This document shows positions 17,602-25,439 of a stretch of DNA of 64,000 nt, piece by piece. The position numbers and the translations under genes were made by a program. The DNA lies in assembly GCA_963815375.1 (NCBI GenBank), contig CAWFGX010000001.1:2108001-2172000 (forward strand). Reading direction: 5' to 3'. The stretch's first letter is position 1, and each line of letters starts with the position of its first letter. The DNA comes from JASHPR01 sp963815375 (GTDB lineage Bacteria; Actinomycetota; Actinomycetes; Streptosporangiales; Streptosporangiaceae). A model generated the notes under the pieces. It saw only the letters and a list, made by a program, of their open reading frames with translations. It did not search any database and was not told the origin of the DNA.

Positions 17602-18573
17602 GTGAATGCCGACTTCGGTGCGGCGACTGCGCCGTTCCGCCGCGAGCTGGTGGTGCACTGCTACCGCATGCTCGGCTCGGTGGACGAGGCTGAGGACGTC
17701 CTGCAGGAGACGCTGATCCGGGCGTGGAATGCCCGTGACCGCTACGACCCCAGCCGGGCGTCGCTGCGCACATGGCTGTACCGGATCGCGACCAACGCAT
17801 GCCTGACCGCGCTGGAGGGCCGGCCTCGGCGGCCGCTGCCGTCCGGGCTCGGGGCGGCGAGCCACGACCCGGACGCACCGCTGGTGCCAGACTTCGAGGT
17901 GCCGTGGCTGCAGCCGCTGCCCGACAGCTATCTGCGCCGAGACCAGGAAGACCCGCTGGAGCGGGCCGCGGAGCGCGACAGTGTGCGGCTCGCGCTGGTC
18001 GCGGCCATGCAGCTGCTGCCGCCTCGGCAGCGAGCCGTGCTGGTGCTCCGGGAGGTACTGGAGTTCAGTGCGGCTGAGGTCGCCGAGCAGCTGGACACGT
18101 CGGCGGCGGCGGTGAACAGCGCCCTGCAGCGGGCGCGCGCGGCGCTCGCCGCGGCAGCACCACGGGAGGACACGCTCACCGGGCCGGACGACCCGGCGGT
18201 CGGGCAGACGGTCGAGCGCTACATCCGGGCGTTCGAGGCCGCCGACGTGGATGCGCTGGTCACACTCCTGACCGACGACGCCGTGATGGAGATGCCGCCG
18301 GTACCGCTCTGGTACGCCGGCCGCTCGGACTACGGCCAGTTCATCGCGCGCGTCTTCAGGATGCGGGGCGCCGGCTGGCGGATGATCCCGATGAGAGCGA
18401 ACGGCCAGCCTGCCCTCGCGGCCTACTCCCCGGGCGAGGCCGGCACCCATCACCTGCACACGCTTCAGGTGCTGACCGTGACAGGCGAGGGGATCGCCCG
18501 CAACGTGGTGTTCGCCGATCCCCGGGTGTTCCGGGCGTTCGGGCTGTGCGAGGTCCTCGGGCAGGACAGCTGA
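17602..18573 (+). CDS. ECF sigma factor with SnoaL-like C-terminal domain (SigG/SigX5 type)
   Basis: 323 residues from a GTG at 17602, chosen because TACCGT lies seven bases upstream and the sigma-2 homology begins soon after. In-frame upstream starts would overlap the reductase gene. Sigma-2 is at about 8-75 (CYRMLGSVDEAEDVLQETL), sigma-4 at about 130-185 (LPPRQRAVLVLREVL, AVNSALQRARAAL), and a SnoaL/NTF2-like domain at about 200-315 (RYIRAFEAADVDALVTLL). This three-part layout matches the family that includes mycobacterial SigG. No anti-sigma gene is adjacent; the SnoaL-like tail is thought to control activity in related ECF groups. Confidence 0.85.
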   Translation: MNADFGAATAPFRRELVVHCYRMLGSVDEAEDVLQETLIRAWNARDRYDPSRASLRTWLYRIATNACLTALEGRPRRPLPSGLGAASHDPDAPLVPDFEVPWLQPLPDSYLRRDQEDPLERAAERDSVRLALVAAMQLLPPRQRAVLVLREVLEFSAAEVAEQLDTSAAAVNSALQRARAALAAAAPREDTLTGPDDPAVGQTVERYIRAFEAADVDALVTLLTDDAVMEMPPVPLWYAGRSDYGQFIARVFRMRGAGWRMIPMRANGQPALAAYSPGEAGTHHLHTLQVLTVTGEGIARNVVFADPRVFRAFGLCEVLGQDS

Positions 18574-18626
18574 CTGCAGCCGGGCCGGCGTGCACAGCCG
18601 CAGCGCCGAGGTTGGATCCTTGCGGT

Positions 18627-19256
18627 GTGGACGTCACCACGAATGAGGGCTCACGGCGCCGGCCAGGCTACCGGCGGTCGGCCGGGTCGCCGCGCGGTGA
18701 GGCGAGGCGCCAGGAGCTGCTGGAGCGGGTCAGCAACGACCTCGCGGCCAACGGGCTGGTGGACTTCTCGCTCCGGAGGGCCGCGCGCGCGGCCGGCACC
18801 ACGCACAAGGTGCTCCTGTACTACTTCGACGGTGCCGACGACCTCCTCACCCAGGCGATCCTGCGGCTGCGCGACCGGCGCATCGAGCGGGGGCTCGTTT
18901 CCGCCGCTACCGATCCGCACCGGCGGACGCTGGCAGGCCGGGTGCGTGCGCTCTGGCCCGCGCTGCTTGGCGAGGAATCCCGGGTCCTGGACCAGGCGAT
19001 GGGGCTGATGATGTACAACCCTGGGCGGTACGCCGCGCTCGGCCGTGGCTCGTCGCAGCAGTACCTGCCCGCGCTGCTGTCGCTGTGCCCGGCGGACTGG
19101 CCCGAGCAGCGGAAGACCGAGGTCGCCGAGATGGTGCTTGCGGCCCTGCGCGGCTTCCTTATTGACTGGCTGGCCAGCGGGAATGCCGAAGGAGTCGAGG
19201 CCGGGCTTGATGCCCTGACCCGGGCGCTCGAGCGCGAGGAGGCTGCCGGGGGCTAG
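18627..19256 (+). CDS. TetR family regulator of the adjacent hydrolase
   Basis: 209 residues from a GTG at 18627, with GATCCT ending six bases upstream as a possible leaderless -10 box. The HTH lies at about 30-70 (LVDFSLRRAARAAGT, HKVLLYYF), followed by a helical effector domain with several Trp and Met residues. The stop is only 9 bases from a perfect 14-bp palindrome, which sits in the promoter of the hydrolase gene, so this is the likely repressor of that gene. Confidence 0.85.
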   Translation: MDVTTNEGSRRRPGYRRSAGSPRGEARRQELLERVSNDLAANGLVDFSLRRAARAAGTTHKVLLYYFDGADDLLTQAILRLRDRRIERGLVSAATDPHRRTLAGRVRALWPALLGEESRVLDQAMGLMMYNPGRYAALGRGSSQQYLPALLSLCPADWPEQRKTEVAEMVLAALRGFLIDWLASGNAEGVEAGLDALTRALEREEAAGG

Positions 19257-19265
19257 ACAGTTTGC

Positions 19266-19279
19266 GAACCACGTGGTTC
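19266..19279. promoter_or_regulatory. Perfect 14-bp palindrome, likely TetR operator
   Basis: GAACCACGTGGTTC is a perfect palindrome. TAATAC at 19283-19288 just downstream can serve as -10 box and TTGCGA at 19262 as a -35-like element, so a bound dimer would sit in the spacer. The hydrolase starts at 19324 with its own GGGAGG ribosome binding site. Confidence 0.7.
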
Positions 19280-19323
19280 ACTTAATACACGGGGACGGAC
19301 CTCGTCATCACCGGGAGGTCGCG

Positions 19324-20202
19324 ATGGAAAGGCCCATCGAGCGGAGCAGTTCGGTGAACCAGGTCGAGCTGTCTGCCGGGACGATCGAGTACGAGGACTC
19401 CGGCGGTGACGGGCCGGTGCTGGTGCTGCTGCACGGGCTGATGATGGACTCATCGCTGTGGGCGGGGCCAGTCGCTGACCTTTCCGCCGATCACCGGTGC
19501 GTGGTGCCGACGCTGCCGCTCGGAGCCCATCGTCAGGCCATGCGAGCTGACGCGGACCTGTCGCTGCCCGGGATAGCACGGCTGGTCAGCGAGTTCATCG
19601 ACCGCCTCGGCCTGCACGACGTCACCCTGGCCGGCAGCGACACCGGCGGTGCCCTCGTCCAGCTGATGATGGCAGGCGATGCCGCCAGCGTCGGCCGGGC
19701 GGTGCTCGTCTCGTGCGACGCGTTCGACAACATTCCGCCCGGGCTGACCGGCAAGGCACTGGTTTCCGCGGGCAGGCTGCCGCCAGCGTTGTTCGGGATG
19801 TTCATGCAGCAGATGCGGCTGCGGCCGGTGCGGCGGCTGCCAGTCGCGTTCGGCTGGCTGACGCTGCGGGGAGACGCGGCCACGGCCCGGTGGGTGCGGC
19901 CTGTGCTGAACGAGCCCGGGATCCGCCGTGACACGCTCCGGGTGCTGCGCTCCATCGCGGCTGACCGGCAGATGCTGGTCCGGGCGGCTGAGAGCCTGCC
20001 GGAGTTCACCGGCCCCGCCCTCATCGTCTGGGCCCGCCAGGACCGGGTCATGCCGCCGGAGCACGGCCGGCGGCTCGCCGGGCTCCTCCCGCACGCGCGG
20101 CTGGTCGAGGTCGACGACAGCTACACACTGATCCCGCTGGACCAGCCCGCGCGGCTGGCGCAGGCGATCCGCGAGTTCACGCACGTATCGGCCGCGGCCT
20201 AG
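19324..20202 (+). CDS. Alpha/beta hydrolase with altered catalytic residues
   Basis: 292 residues, ATG at 19324 with GGGAGG upstream. The fold is clear: LVLLHGLMMDSSLW oxyanion region, then the nucleophile elbow AGSDTGGALVQL with Asp in the Gly-x-Asp-x-Gly position used by haloalkane/haloacid-type hydrolases. The usual catalytic His near the C terminus is replaced: the segment reads DDSYTLIPLDQP where relatives with activity usually have a His in place of Thr. It may be a divergent subfamily with another base or a non-hydrolytic binder. It is probably repressed by the upstream TetR protein. Confidence 0.82.
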   Translation: MERPIERSSSVNQVELSAGTIEYEDSGGDGPVLVLLHGLMMDSSLWAGPVADLSADHRCVVPTLPLGAHRQAMRADADLSLPGIARLVSEFIDRLGLHDVTLAGSDTGGALVQLMMAGDAASVGRAVLVSCDAFDNIPPGLTGKALVSAGRLPPALFGMFMQQMRLRPVRRLPVAFGWLTLRGDAATARWVRPVLNEPGIRRDTLRVLRSIAADRQMLVRAAESLPEFTGPALIVWARQDRVMPPEHGRRLAGLLPHARLVEVDDSYTLIPLDQPARLAQAIREFTHVSAAA

Positions 20203-20243
20203 GTTCCGGTCATCACGCGGTAACGGGCGCCCGGCAGCTGTTA

Positions 20244-20262
20244 TTCTACAAATCCTGTAGAA
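20244..20262. promoter_or_regulatory. 19-bp inverted repeat upstream of uppP
   Basis: TTCTACA-AATCC-TGTAGAA has perfect 7-bp arms. It lies about 30 bases before the uppP start. It resembles ACA/TGT-type BlaI operators in sequence, but the 5-bp spacer is longer than in well-studied BlaI sites, so control by the BlaI-like gene downstream is only a possibility. Confidence 0.5.
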
Positions 20263-20292
20263 CTTCCACGGCTGCCGGGAAAGGTGCCGCCC

Positions 20293-21405
20293 GTGTCTCA
20301 CCTGACCTACCTGGAAGCTGCCGTCGTTGGCCTGATCCAGGGGGTGACCGAGCTATTCCCGCTGTCCAGCATCGGGCACAACGTTCTGATCCCGGCGCTC
20401 GTCGGCGGCAGCTGGGCGAAGGACCTGAACGTCGGCGCTTCCGAGTCGCCGTACCTCGCGTTCATCGTCGGCATGCACGTGGCCACCGCGATCGCGCTCG
20501 TGATCTACTTCTGGCGGGACTGGCTGCGGATCATCGGCGGGTTCTTCGCGTCGCTCGGGCAGATCTTCCGGCCAGCACCTGGGACCAGGCGGTGGCGGCT
20601 GCAGTCGGCCGAGCAGAGACTTGCCTGGCTGATCATCCTGGCCACGATCCCGGTCGGGCTGGCCGGGCTGAAGTACGAGCACCTCTTCCGGGTCATCACT
20701 GGCCACGCCATTACCGCCGCCTATTTCCTGATCGCCAACGGGCTGATCCTCTACGCAGGCGAGCGGTTCCGCCGGCCGGCCTCGCGGCGGGCCGACCGCG
20801 AGCAGGCCGAAGAGGCGTCTGCACCGCAGCCTCAGGGCCAGCATCAGCCAGTTCGGTACCGGGCCGCCCCGTCACCCGCGGTACAGCCGCAGACAGCGCT
20901 GGCGGGTGGACCTGCGGCTGTCGGCACCGGGGACGGGCGGCTGACAGCGGGCAGGCATGCCTCCGGCCAGCGGGGCGCGCGCCAGGCTGAGGTCTTGCAG
21001 GCCGTTGCTGCCGACCAGCGGCTGGCCGGGACCGGCGTGGTCAGGGTCCTGCTGATCGGCTCCGCCCAGGTAATGGCGCTGCTGGCCGGGATCAGCCGTG
21101 ACGGCGTGTGCATGGTGGTCGGCATGTTCGGCGGGCTGTCCCGCCAGGATGCCGCCAGGTTCTCGTTCCTGCTGGCCACCCCGGTCATCTTCGCGGCGGG
21201 CGCGCTCAAGCTCGGCGACCTGATGGGCCCGCTGGGCAACGGCATCCGGGGCCAGGTCCTCCTCGGCAGCCTGCTCTCGGGAATCGGCGCGTACCTCTCC
21301 GTCCGGTTCCTGGTCCGCTACCTGCGCACCCGGACTCTCTACCCGTTCGCTGCCTACTGCGTCATCGCCGGCGCTGGCAGCCTCGCTTACCTGAGCTTCC
21401 GCTGA
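20293..21405 (+). CDS. uppP: Undecaprenyl-diphosphate phosphatase
   Basis: 370 residues from a GTG at 20293 with GGGAAAGG well spaced upstream; GTG at 20284 is the alternative. It has the BacA/UppP signatures: LIQGVTELFPLSSIGH near the N terminus and AGISRDGVCM in the second half, on a multi-helix membrane protein. It recycles the lipid carrier for peptidoglycan synthesis and typically gives bacitracin tolerance. It is long for the family (about 270 residues): a hydrophilic Gln/Ala/Pro-rich insert of some 75 residues lies at about 160-235 between helices. Canonical SRSG is SRDG here. BlaI/M56 genes follow on the same strand. Confidence 0.9.
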   Translation: MSHLTYLEAAVVGLIQGVTELFPLSSIGHNVLIPALVGGSWAKDLNVGASESPYLAFIVGMHVATAIALVIYFWRDWLRIIGGFFASLGQIFRPAPGTRRWRLQSAEQRLAWLIILATIPVGLAGLKYEHLFRVITGHAITAAYFLIANGLILYAGERFRRPASRRADREQAEEASAPQPQGQHQPVRYRAAPSPAVQPQTALAGGPAAVGTGDGRLTAGRHASGQRGARQAEVLQAVAADQRLAGTGVVRVLLIGSAQVMALLAGISRDGVCMVVGMFGGLSRQDAARFSFLLATPVIFAAGALKLGDLMGPLGNGIRGQVLLGSLLSGIGAYLSVRFLVRYLRTRTLYPFAAYCVIAGAGSLAYLSFR

Positions 21406-21459
21406 GAGGGGAGGCCTTAGAGTAAGCGCTACGCACAGGCCGATCTGGGAGGTCAGCGG

Positions 21460-21873
21460 ATGACGACCGGGCCGCGGCGCCGCGCTGGGGAGCTGTCCGG
21501 GCTGGTGCTGGACATTCTGCGGCAGGCCGGGCGACCGCTGACTCCAGGCGAGGTCCTGGAGCGGCTGTCCGGCAGCGGGAGCTCGCCGCTCGCCTACACG
21601 ACGGTCGTCACAATCCTGTCCCGGCTGCATGACCAGGGCATCGCCGACCGTTTCCGGACCGGCCGTGCCTATGCCTACCAGGCAGCGGCAGACGAGGCGC
21701 AGCTCGCCGGGCGGCGGATGCAGCGCCTGCTGGCCGCTGAGGGCGACAGGGCCGGCGTGCTCGCCAGTTTCGTCGAGGGCTTGTCCGCCAGGGACGAGCA
21801 GGTGCTGCGCGAACTGCTCGGAACTGACCTCGCCGAGGAGCCGGAATCCGGCGGAGACACCCGGCATGCATAG
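21460..21873 (+). CDS. BlaI/MecI/CopY family repressor
   Basis: 137 residues, ATG at 21460 with GGGAGG upstream. A winged-helix domain covers residues about 10-80 (LTPGEVLERL, AYTTVVTILSRLHDQGI), followed by a short dimerisation helix region. In BlaI/MecI systems the repressor is inactivated after a membrane M56 protein senses cell-wall damage. Here the M56 gene overlaps this stop by 8 bases. Targets could be this pair and possibly uppP upstream; no matching canonical operator was seen directly before this gene. Confidence 0.88.
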   Translation: MTTGPRRRAGELSGLVLDILRQAGRPLTPGEVLERLSGSGSSPLAYTTVVTILSRLHDQGIADRFRTGRAYAYQAAADEAQLAGRRMQRLLAAEGDRAGVLASFVEGLSARDEQVLRELLGTDLAEEPESGGDTRHA

Positions 21874-22792
21874 CCTCGTCTACCTGCCGCTCATTCTGCC
21901 GCTGCTGGCGGCGGTATCGGCCCGCTGGCTCGCCGGGCGGCTGGAGCCGAGGACCGCGACGTGGCTGCTGACTGGCTCAGCCCTGGTGCTGGCCGGAGCC
22001 AGCGGCATCGCGCTGGCCCTGCTGGCCGCGACCCTTCTCGGGCAGGTGCCGCTGCTGGCCTGGATCGGTCACTGGTCGGCCCACGTGGTGCGCAAGGATG
22101 ACCCGACGTCGGTGTCGCTAGCTGTGGCCGCCTGCCTGATGCTGACCGCCGCGCTGGCCGCAGCGGTCCGTGCGGCGATCTTCCGTGGGCGCGCGCTCGC
22201 CGACGCCGCGTCGGTTGCGCGTTGCCTGCCGTGGTCGGGCAGGAAGCTGTGTGTCGTCGATGACCCCACGCCCGACGCCTATGCGATGCCCGGCCTGCCC
22301 GGCCGGGTCGTGGTGACCGCGGGCATGCTCGACGCGCTGGACCCACGCGAGCGGCAGGTACTGCTTGCCCACGAGCGCGCTCACCTGGCCGGTGCCCACC
22401 ACCTGTTCGTCGTCCTCGCCCAGCTGGCCGCTGCGGCGAACCCGCTGCTGCGCCCGCTGGCCGACGCCGTCCGCTTCAGCGCCGAGCGGTGGGCCGACGA
22501 GCAGGCGGCCCGCGTCACCGGTGACCGCCGCCTGGTCGCGCGCACGATCGGCAAGGCTGCGCTGCTCACCCGGGCCCGCCCTGGGGCACCACCGACCGCG
22601 CTGGCGATTGCGGCAAGCCTCCGCGGCACCGGGCCGGTCCCGCGCCGTGTGGCCGCCCTCCTCGCGGGGCCGCCGCGGCGGCACCCGCTGCTGCTCGTTG
22701 CCGTTCTCGCCGTCCTCGCCCTTGCTGTCGGCTCCACCCTGGACGCCGCGCACGACCTGCACGAGCTGATCGAGCTCGCCGGGGGCACCTGA
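21866..22792 (+). CDS. M56 family membrane zinc metalloprotease (BlaR1-like, no sensor domain)
   Basis: 308 residues. The ATG at 21866 overlaps the BlaI-like gene. It has about four membrane segments, with the zinc protease motif HERAH in LLAHERAHLAGAHH near residue 172 and a downstream acidic motif ERWADEQA near 210. Unlike BlaR1/MecR1 it lacks an extracellular penicillin-binding domain, as is usual for actinobacterial M56 proteins. It is presumed to trigger removal of the partner repressor. The signal it senses is unknown. Confidence 0.88.
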   Translation: MHSLVYLPLILPLLAAVSARWLAGRLEPRTATWLLTGSALVLAGASGIALALLAATLLGQVPLLAWIGHWSAHVVRKDDPTSVSLAVAACLMLTAALAAAVRAAIFRGRALADAASVARCLPWSGRKLCVVDDPTPDAYAMPGLPGRVVVTAGMLDALDPRERQVLLAHERAHLAGAHHLFVVLAQLAAAANPLLRPLADAVRFSAERWADEQAARVTGDRRLVARTIGKAALLTRARPGAPPTALAIAASLRGTGPVPRRVAALLAGPPRRHPLLLVAVLAVLALAVGSTLDAAHDLHELIELAGGT

Positions 22793-22808
22793 CGGGTCAG
22801 GACCTGGC

Positions 22809-23213
22809 CTATTTCTGCTCGACCCGGACCATGTTGCCCGCCGGGTCACGCACGGCGGCGTCGCGGACGCCCCAGGGCTGGCTTGCGGGCTCCTGCAGCA
22901 CCTCGATGCCGGACGCTGTCGCCATCTTGTCGAAGGTCTGGTCGAGGTTGTCAGAGCGGAACTGGATCATGCTCAGCACACCCTTGGCCAGCAGGGCCGC
23001 GAGGGCGTCCCCGTCTTCCTTGGAGCGGCCCGCGTGCGGCTGCGACAGCACGATCTGGATCTCGGGCTGGCTGTCTGTGGACAGGGTGATCCAGCGGAAG
23101 CCATCGCGTTCGACCTGGTTGCGTACTGTCAGGCCGAGGGTGTCGCGGTAGAAACTGACGGCTGCGTCGGGGTCGTCGACTATGACGTGCACCCCGCTGA
23201 GTGAAAGGGTCAT
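22809..23213 (-). CDS. VOC (glyoxalase/bleomycin-resistance fold) protein
   Basis: 134 residues with the paired beta-alpha-beta-beta-beta modules of the VOC superfamily: LSGVHVIVDDPDAAVSFYRDTLGL at the start and WGVRDAAVRDPAGNMVRVEQ at the end. Metal-ligand positions are plausible (His9, Glu near the C terminus), but the reaction cannot be assigned. It follows an AraC-type regulator by 10 bases on the same strand, so the two are likely co-transcribed. It converges with the M56 gene. Confidence 0.85.
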   Translation of the reverse strand: MTLSLSGVHVIVDDPDAAVSFYRDTLGLTVRNQVERDGFRWITLSTDSQPEIQIVLSQPHAGRSKEDGDALAALLAKGVLSMIQFRSDNLDQTFDKMATASGIEVLQEPASQPWGVRDAAVRDPAGNMVRVEQK

Positions 23214-23223
23214 GGCACCGACG

Positions 23224-23670
23224 CTACGCGGGGGCGGTGACCGAGGCTTCTCCGATACTGCTTTTCTGCTGCGCGCCCCGGCGCGGCCGGGTCAGCACCA
23301 TCGCCTGGCAGGTGGGCATGACTTGCATTTCGTCGTGGTTGTTGGCGCGGTACTCCGAAGGCGTCTTGCCGACGAGCTCAGTGAACCGGCTTGAGAACGA
23401 GCCGAGGCTCGTACAGCCGACGGCGAAGCAGACATCCGTCACGCTCAGATCCCCGCGGCGGAGCAGCGCCTTCGCCCGCTCGATGCGCCGGGTCATGAGA
23501 TAGGAATACGGCGTCTCGGAGTACGCCTCGCGGAAACGGCGGCTGAAGTGGCCCGGCGACATCAGCGCCGTGCGGGCGAGCGCAGGGACGTCGAGCGGCT
23601 GTGCGTACTCGCGGTCCATCCGGTCGCGGGCCCGGCGCAGTCGGCGCAGCTCATCGAGGTCGGCGCTCAT
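23224..23670 (-). CDS. Small AraC-type HTH regulator
   Basis: 148 residues from the ATG at 23670; CAGAAT lies six bases upstream, suggesting a leaderless mRNA. It consists mainly of the double HTH of the AraC/XylS family (DVPALARTALMSPGHFSRRF and DVCFAVGCTSLGSFSSRF, then GKTPSEYR), with no separate effector domain. About 40 residues with Arg/Gln follow the HTH. Its position before a VOC gene matches a frequent actinobacterial pair, so it likely regulates that gene. Confidence 0.87.
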   Translation of the reverse strand: MSADLDELRRLRRARDRMDREYAQPLDVPALARTALMSPGHFSRRFREAYSETPYSYLMTRRIERAKALLRRGDLSVTDVCFAVGCTSLGSFSSRFTELVGKTPSEYRANNHDEMQVMPTCQAMVLTRPRRGAQQKSSIGEASVTAPA

Positions 23671-23736
23671 GCGCCCATTCTGCACGTCGGCTGTGACACA
23701 GCCCCAGCCGACGCCCAATCTCGGTGACCAGCAGCC

Positions 23737-24828
23737 CTAGCTGACCTCGCGGGGATCGACGCCAGCGCCGCGGGCGGCACTGCTCTCGTAGGCGGCGAGC
23801 GCGAACCTCAGCACCTCCGCCGCCTCCTCGCCGCTCCACAGCAGCGGCCCCTCGCCAGTGCGCATCCAGCGCAGCCAGTGACGGCCCGAGTCACGGAAGC
23901 TGCTGGCCCAGTCGTCGTCGAGCGCGTGGTACCCGCGCATCACCCCGTCGGCGTAGACCTCCAGGGACGGCTGCTGGATACCGCGTGCGGTGCACCGGTT
24001 CACCCGCGCGAACCCCCGGTTCCCGGTCACCTCCCAGCGCTCGTCATTGGTGTAGTAGTCCGAGCGCAGCAGCATGTCGGGCGCGACGGTTATGTCCCAG
24101 GCGCCGCGGATCCCGTTCTCGTGCTCCCAGGCGATCATGGACGGCGCGTCGACCGCGATGCCCGGGCCGTAGGTGGTCGTGCCGATCCAGGCACGGACCT
24201 CGCGCACCGGGCCGAACAGCCACAGCGCCACGGACAGCTTATGCCAGCCGTCGTCGAACACCATGATCCCGCGGCCGGCCTTCATCTGCTCCATCTGCCA
24301 CTCGAAGGCACTCCACGGAAAGTCCCAGCCGCCCGCGCCGGAGCCGACCATCTTCATGTGGTAGCCGGCCACGTCGCCGATCTCGCCCGACTCAATGACG
24401 GTCTTGAGCTGGTGCAGCGGCTGGTAGAAGAGGTAGTTGTCCATCACGCGCAGGATCCGGCCGTTCGCCTCCGCCGCCTTCAGCATCCGACGGGCGCTGG
24501 TCAGGTCGTTGCACATCGGCTTCTGCGCGTTGACATGCCAGCCGTTGTCAAGCATCTCGGTCACGCCGTCCGCGTGCAGCGCAGCGGGCAGCAGCGATTC
24601 GACCGCGTCGACGGCGATCCCACTGCCGGCCAGTTCGGCGACAGACCCGAACATGGCCGCCTCGGGCCAGTCTGGCTGGCGCTCCGCACGGCGCTGCGGA
24701 TCGGGGTCCACGAGCGCCACCACCTCGGCGTCCGGATTGGCCCGGTACCCGCGGACGTTCAGATCATAAATCCGGCCCAGCCCGATGATCGCGGTACGGA
24801 CCGGCTGGTCATACGGCACGAAGTTCAT
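23737..24828 (-). CDS. Gfo/Idh/MocA family oxidoreductase
   Basis: 363 residues, ATG at 24828 with GGAGGAG about ten bases upstream. The N-terminal Rossmann domain has AIIGLGRIYDLNVRGY, and the C-terminal domain starts near residue 125. The family's Glu-Lys-Pro signature reads QKPMCNDL here, so Lys is kept but Glu is changed to Gln. A DDGWHKL segment supplies the usual catalytic His. It should act on a sugar or cyclitol with NAD(P), but the substrate is unknown. It sits alone, downstream of a decayed response regulator. Confidence 0.88.
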   Translation of the reverse strand: MNFVPYDQPVRTAIIGLGRIYDLNVRGYRANPDAEVVALVDPDPQRRAERQPDWPEAAMFGSVAELAGSGIAVDAVESLLPAALHADGVTEMLDNGWHVNAQKPMCNDLTSARRMLKAAEANGRILRVMDNYLFYQPLHQLKTVIESGEIGDVAGYHMKMVGSGAGGWDFPWSAFEWQMEQMKAGRGIMVFDDGWHKLSVALWLFGPVREVRAWIGTTTYGPGIAVDAPSMIAWEHENGIRGAWDITVAPDMLLRSDYYTNDERWEVTGNRGFARVNRCTARGIQQPSLEVYADGVMRGYHALDDDWASSFRDSGRHWLRWMRTGEGPLLWSGEEAAEVLRFALAAYESSAARGAGVDPREVS

Positions 24829-24900
24829 GCGAGGTGTTCTCCTCCGCCTTGTCCGTGGAATGCATCGGAAGGTCTCCGCGCAGGTACGCGCCGGAGAATC

Positions 24901-25191
24901 TGCGCGCCAGCGCGCCGAGCGCTGTGAGCATCAGGACTGGCCGCATGTTGCCGCCCTGCGCAGCCGGGTCACGAGGTCGCTTCCCTCGATGGCGGGCATC
25001 TTCCGGTCGACGATCAGCAGGTCGTAGTCCTGGCTGAGCGCGAGGTGCATGCCCCGGTGGCCGTCGGGCGCGGTATCGACCATGTACCGTTCACCGGCCA
25101 GCACTTCGGAAAGCATGCCGGTCAGCTCCTGGTCGTCGTCGACCAAGAGCAGGCGGGCGGCCTCGCTTTCCACGCTGGGATGGATCACCAA
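24901..25191 (-). pseudogene. Decayed two-component response regulator (receiver domain remnant)
   Basis: The first 86 codons encode the first half of a receiver domain: LLLVDDDQELTGML, phospho-acceptor Asp in LLIVDRKMP, and LVTRLRRAA. The frame then stops. In another frame the sequence continues as RPVLMLTALGAL, exactly the expected beta-4 and following segment, so there is a frameshift near 24947. After that the similarity ends, with no beta-5 Lys region or DNA-binding domain before the next gene. This is an inactivated OmpR-type regulator, and no partner kinase is present. Confidence 0.75.
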
Positions 25192-25439
25192 TGCCCCGGG
25201 CCACGATCGATGCGAGTGGGACGGGAAGCATCATAGATGACCACCTCGTCAATTTTTCGGCAAGTGCCCCATAACGGGAGTCAACGGGCCAGCGTGCCCC
25301 GAAGGCGGACGGGCCGCTGGGCCGTGGTCGCCACGCCGGCGGCGCGAGCGTGCCGCAGCGGCTGCGAGGGCGTCGCAACAGCGCGCTCGTAGCTTTTGTC
25401 GATGTGCTGCAGCGCCCTTTTTCCGGCAGCCTGGACACC

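Noticed and set aside
20244..20262. Canonical BlaI operator before uppP
   Set aside because: The ACA/TGT arms fit but the spacer is 5 bp, longer than in characterised BlaI/MecI sites, so it is kept only as an unassigned inverted repeat.
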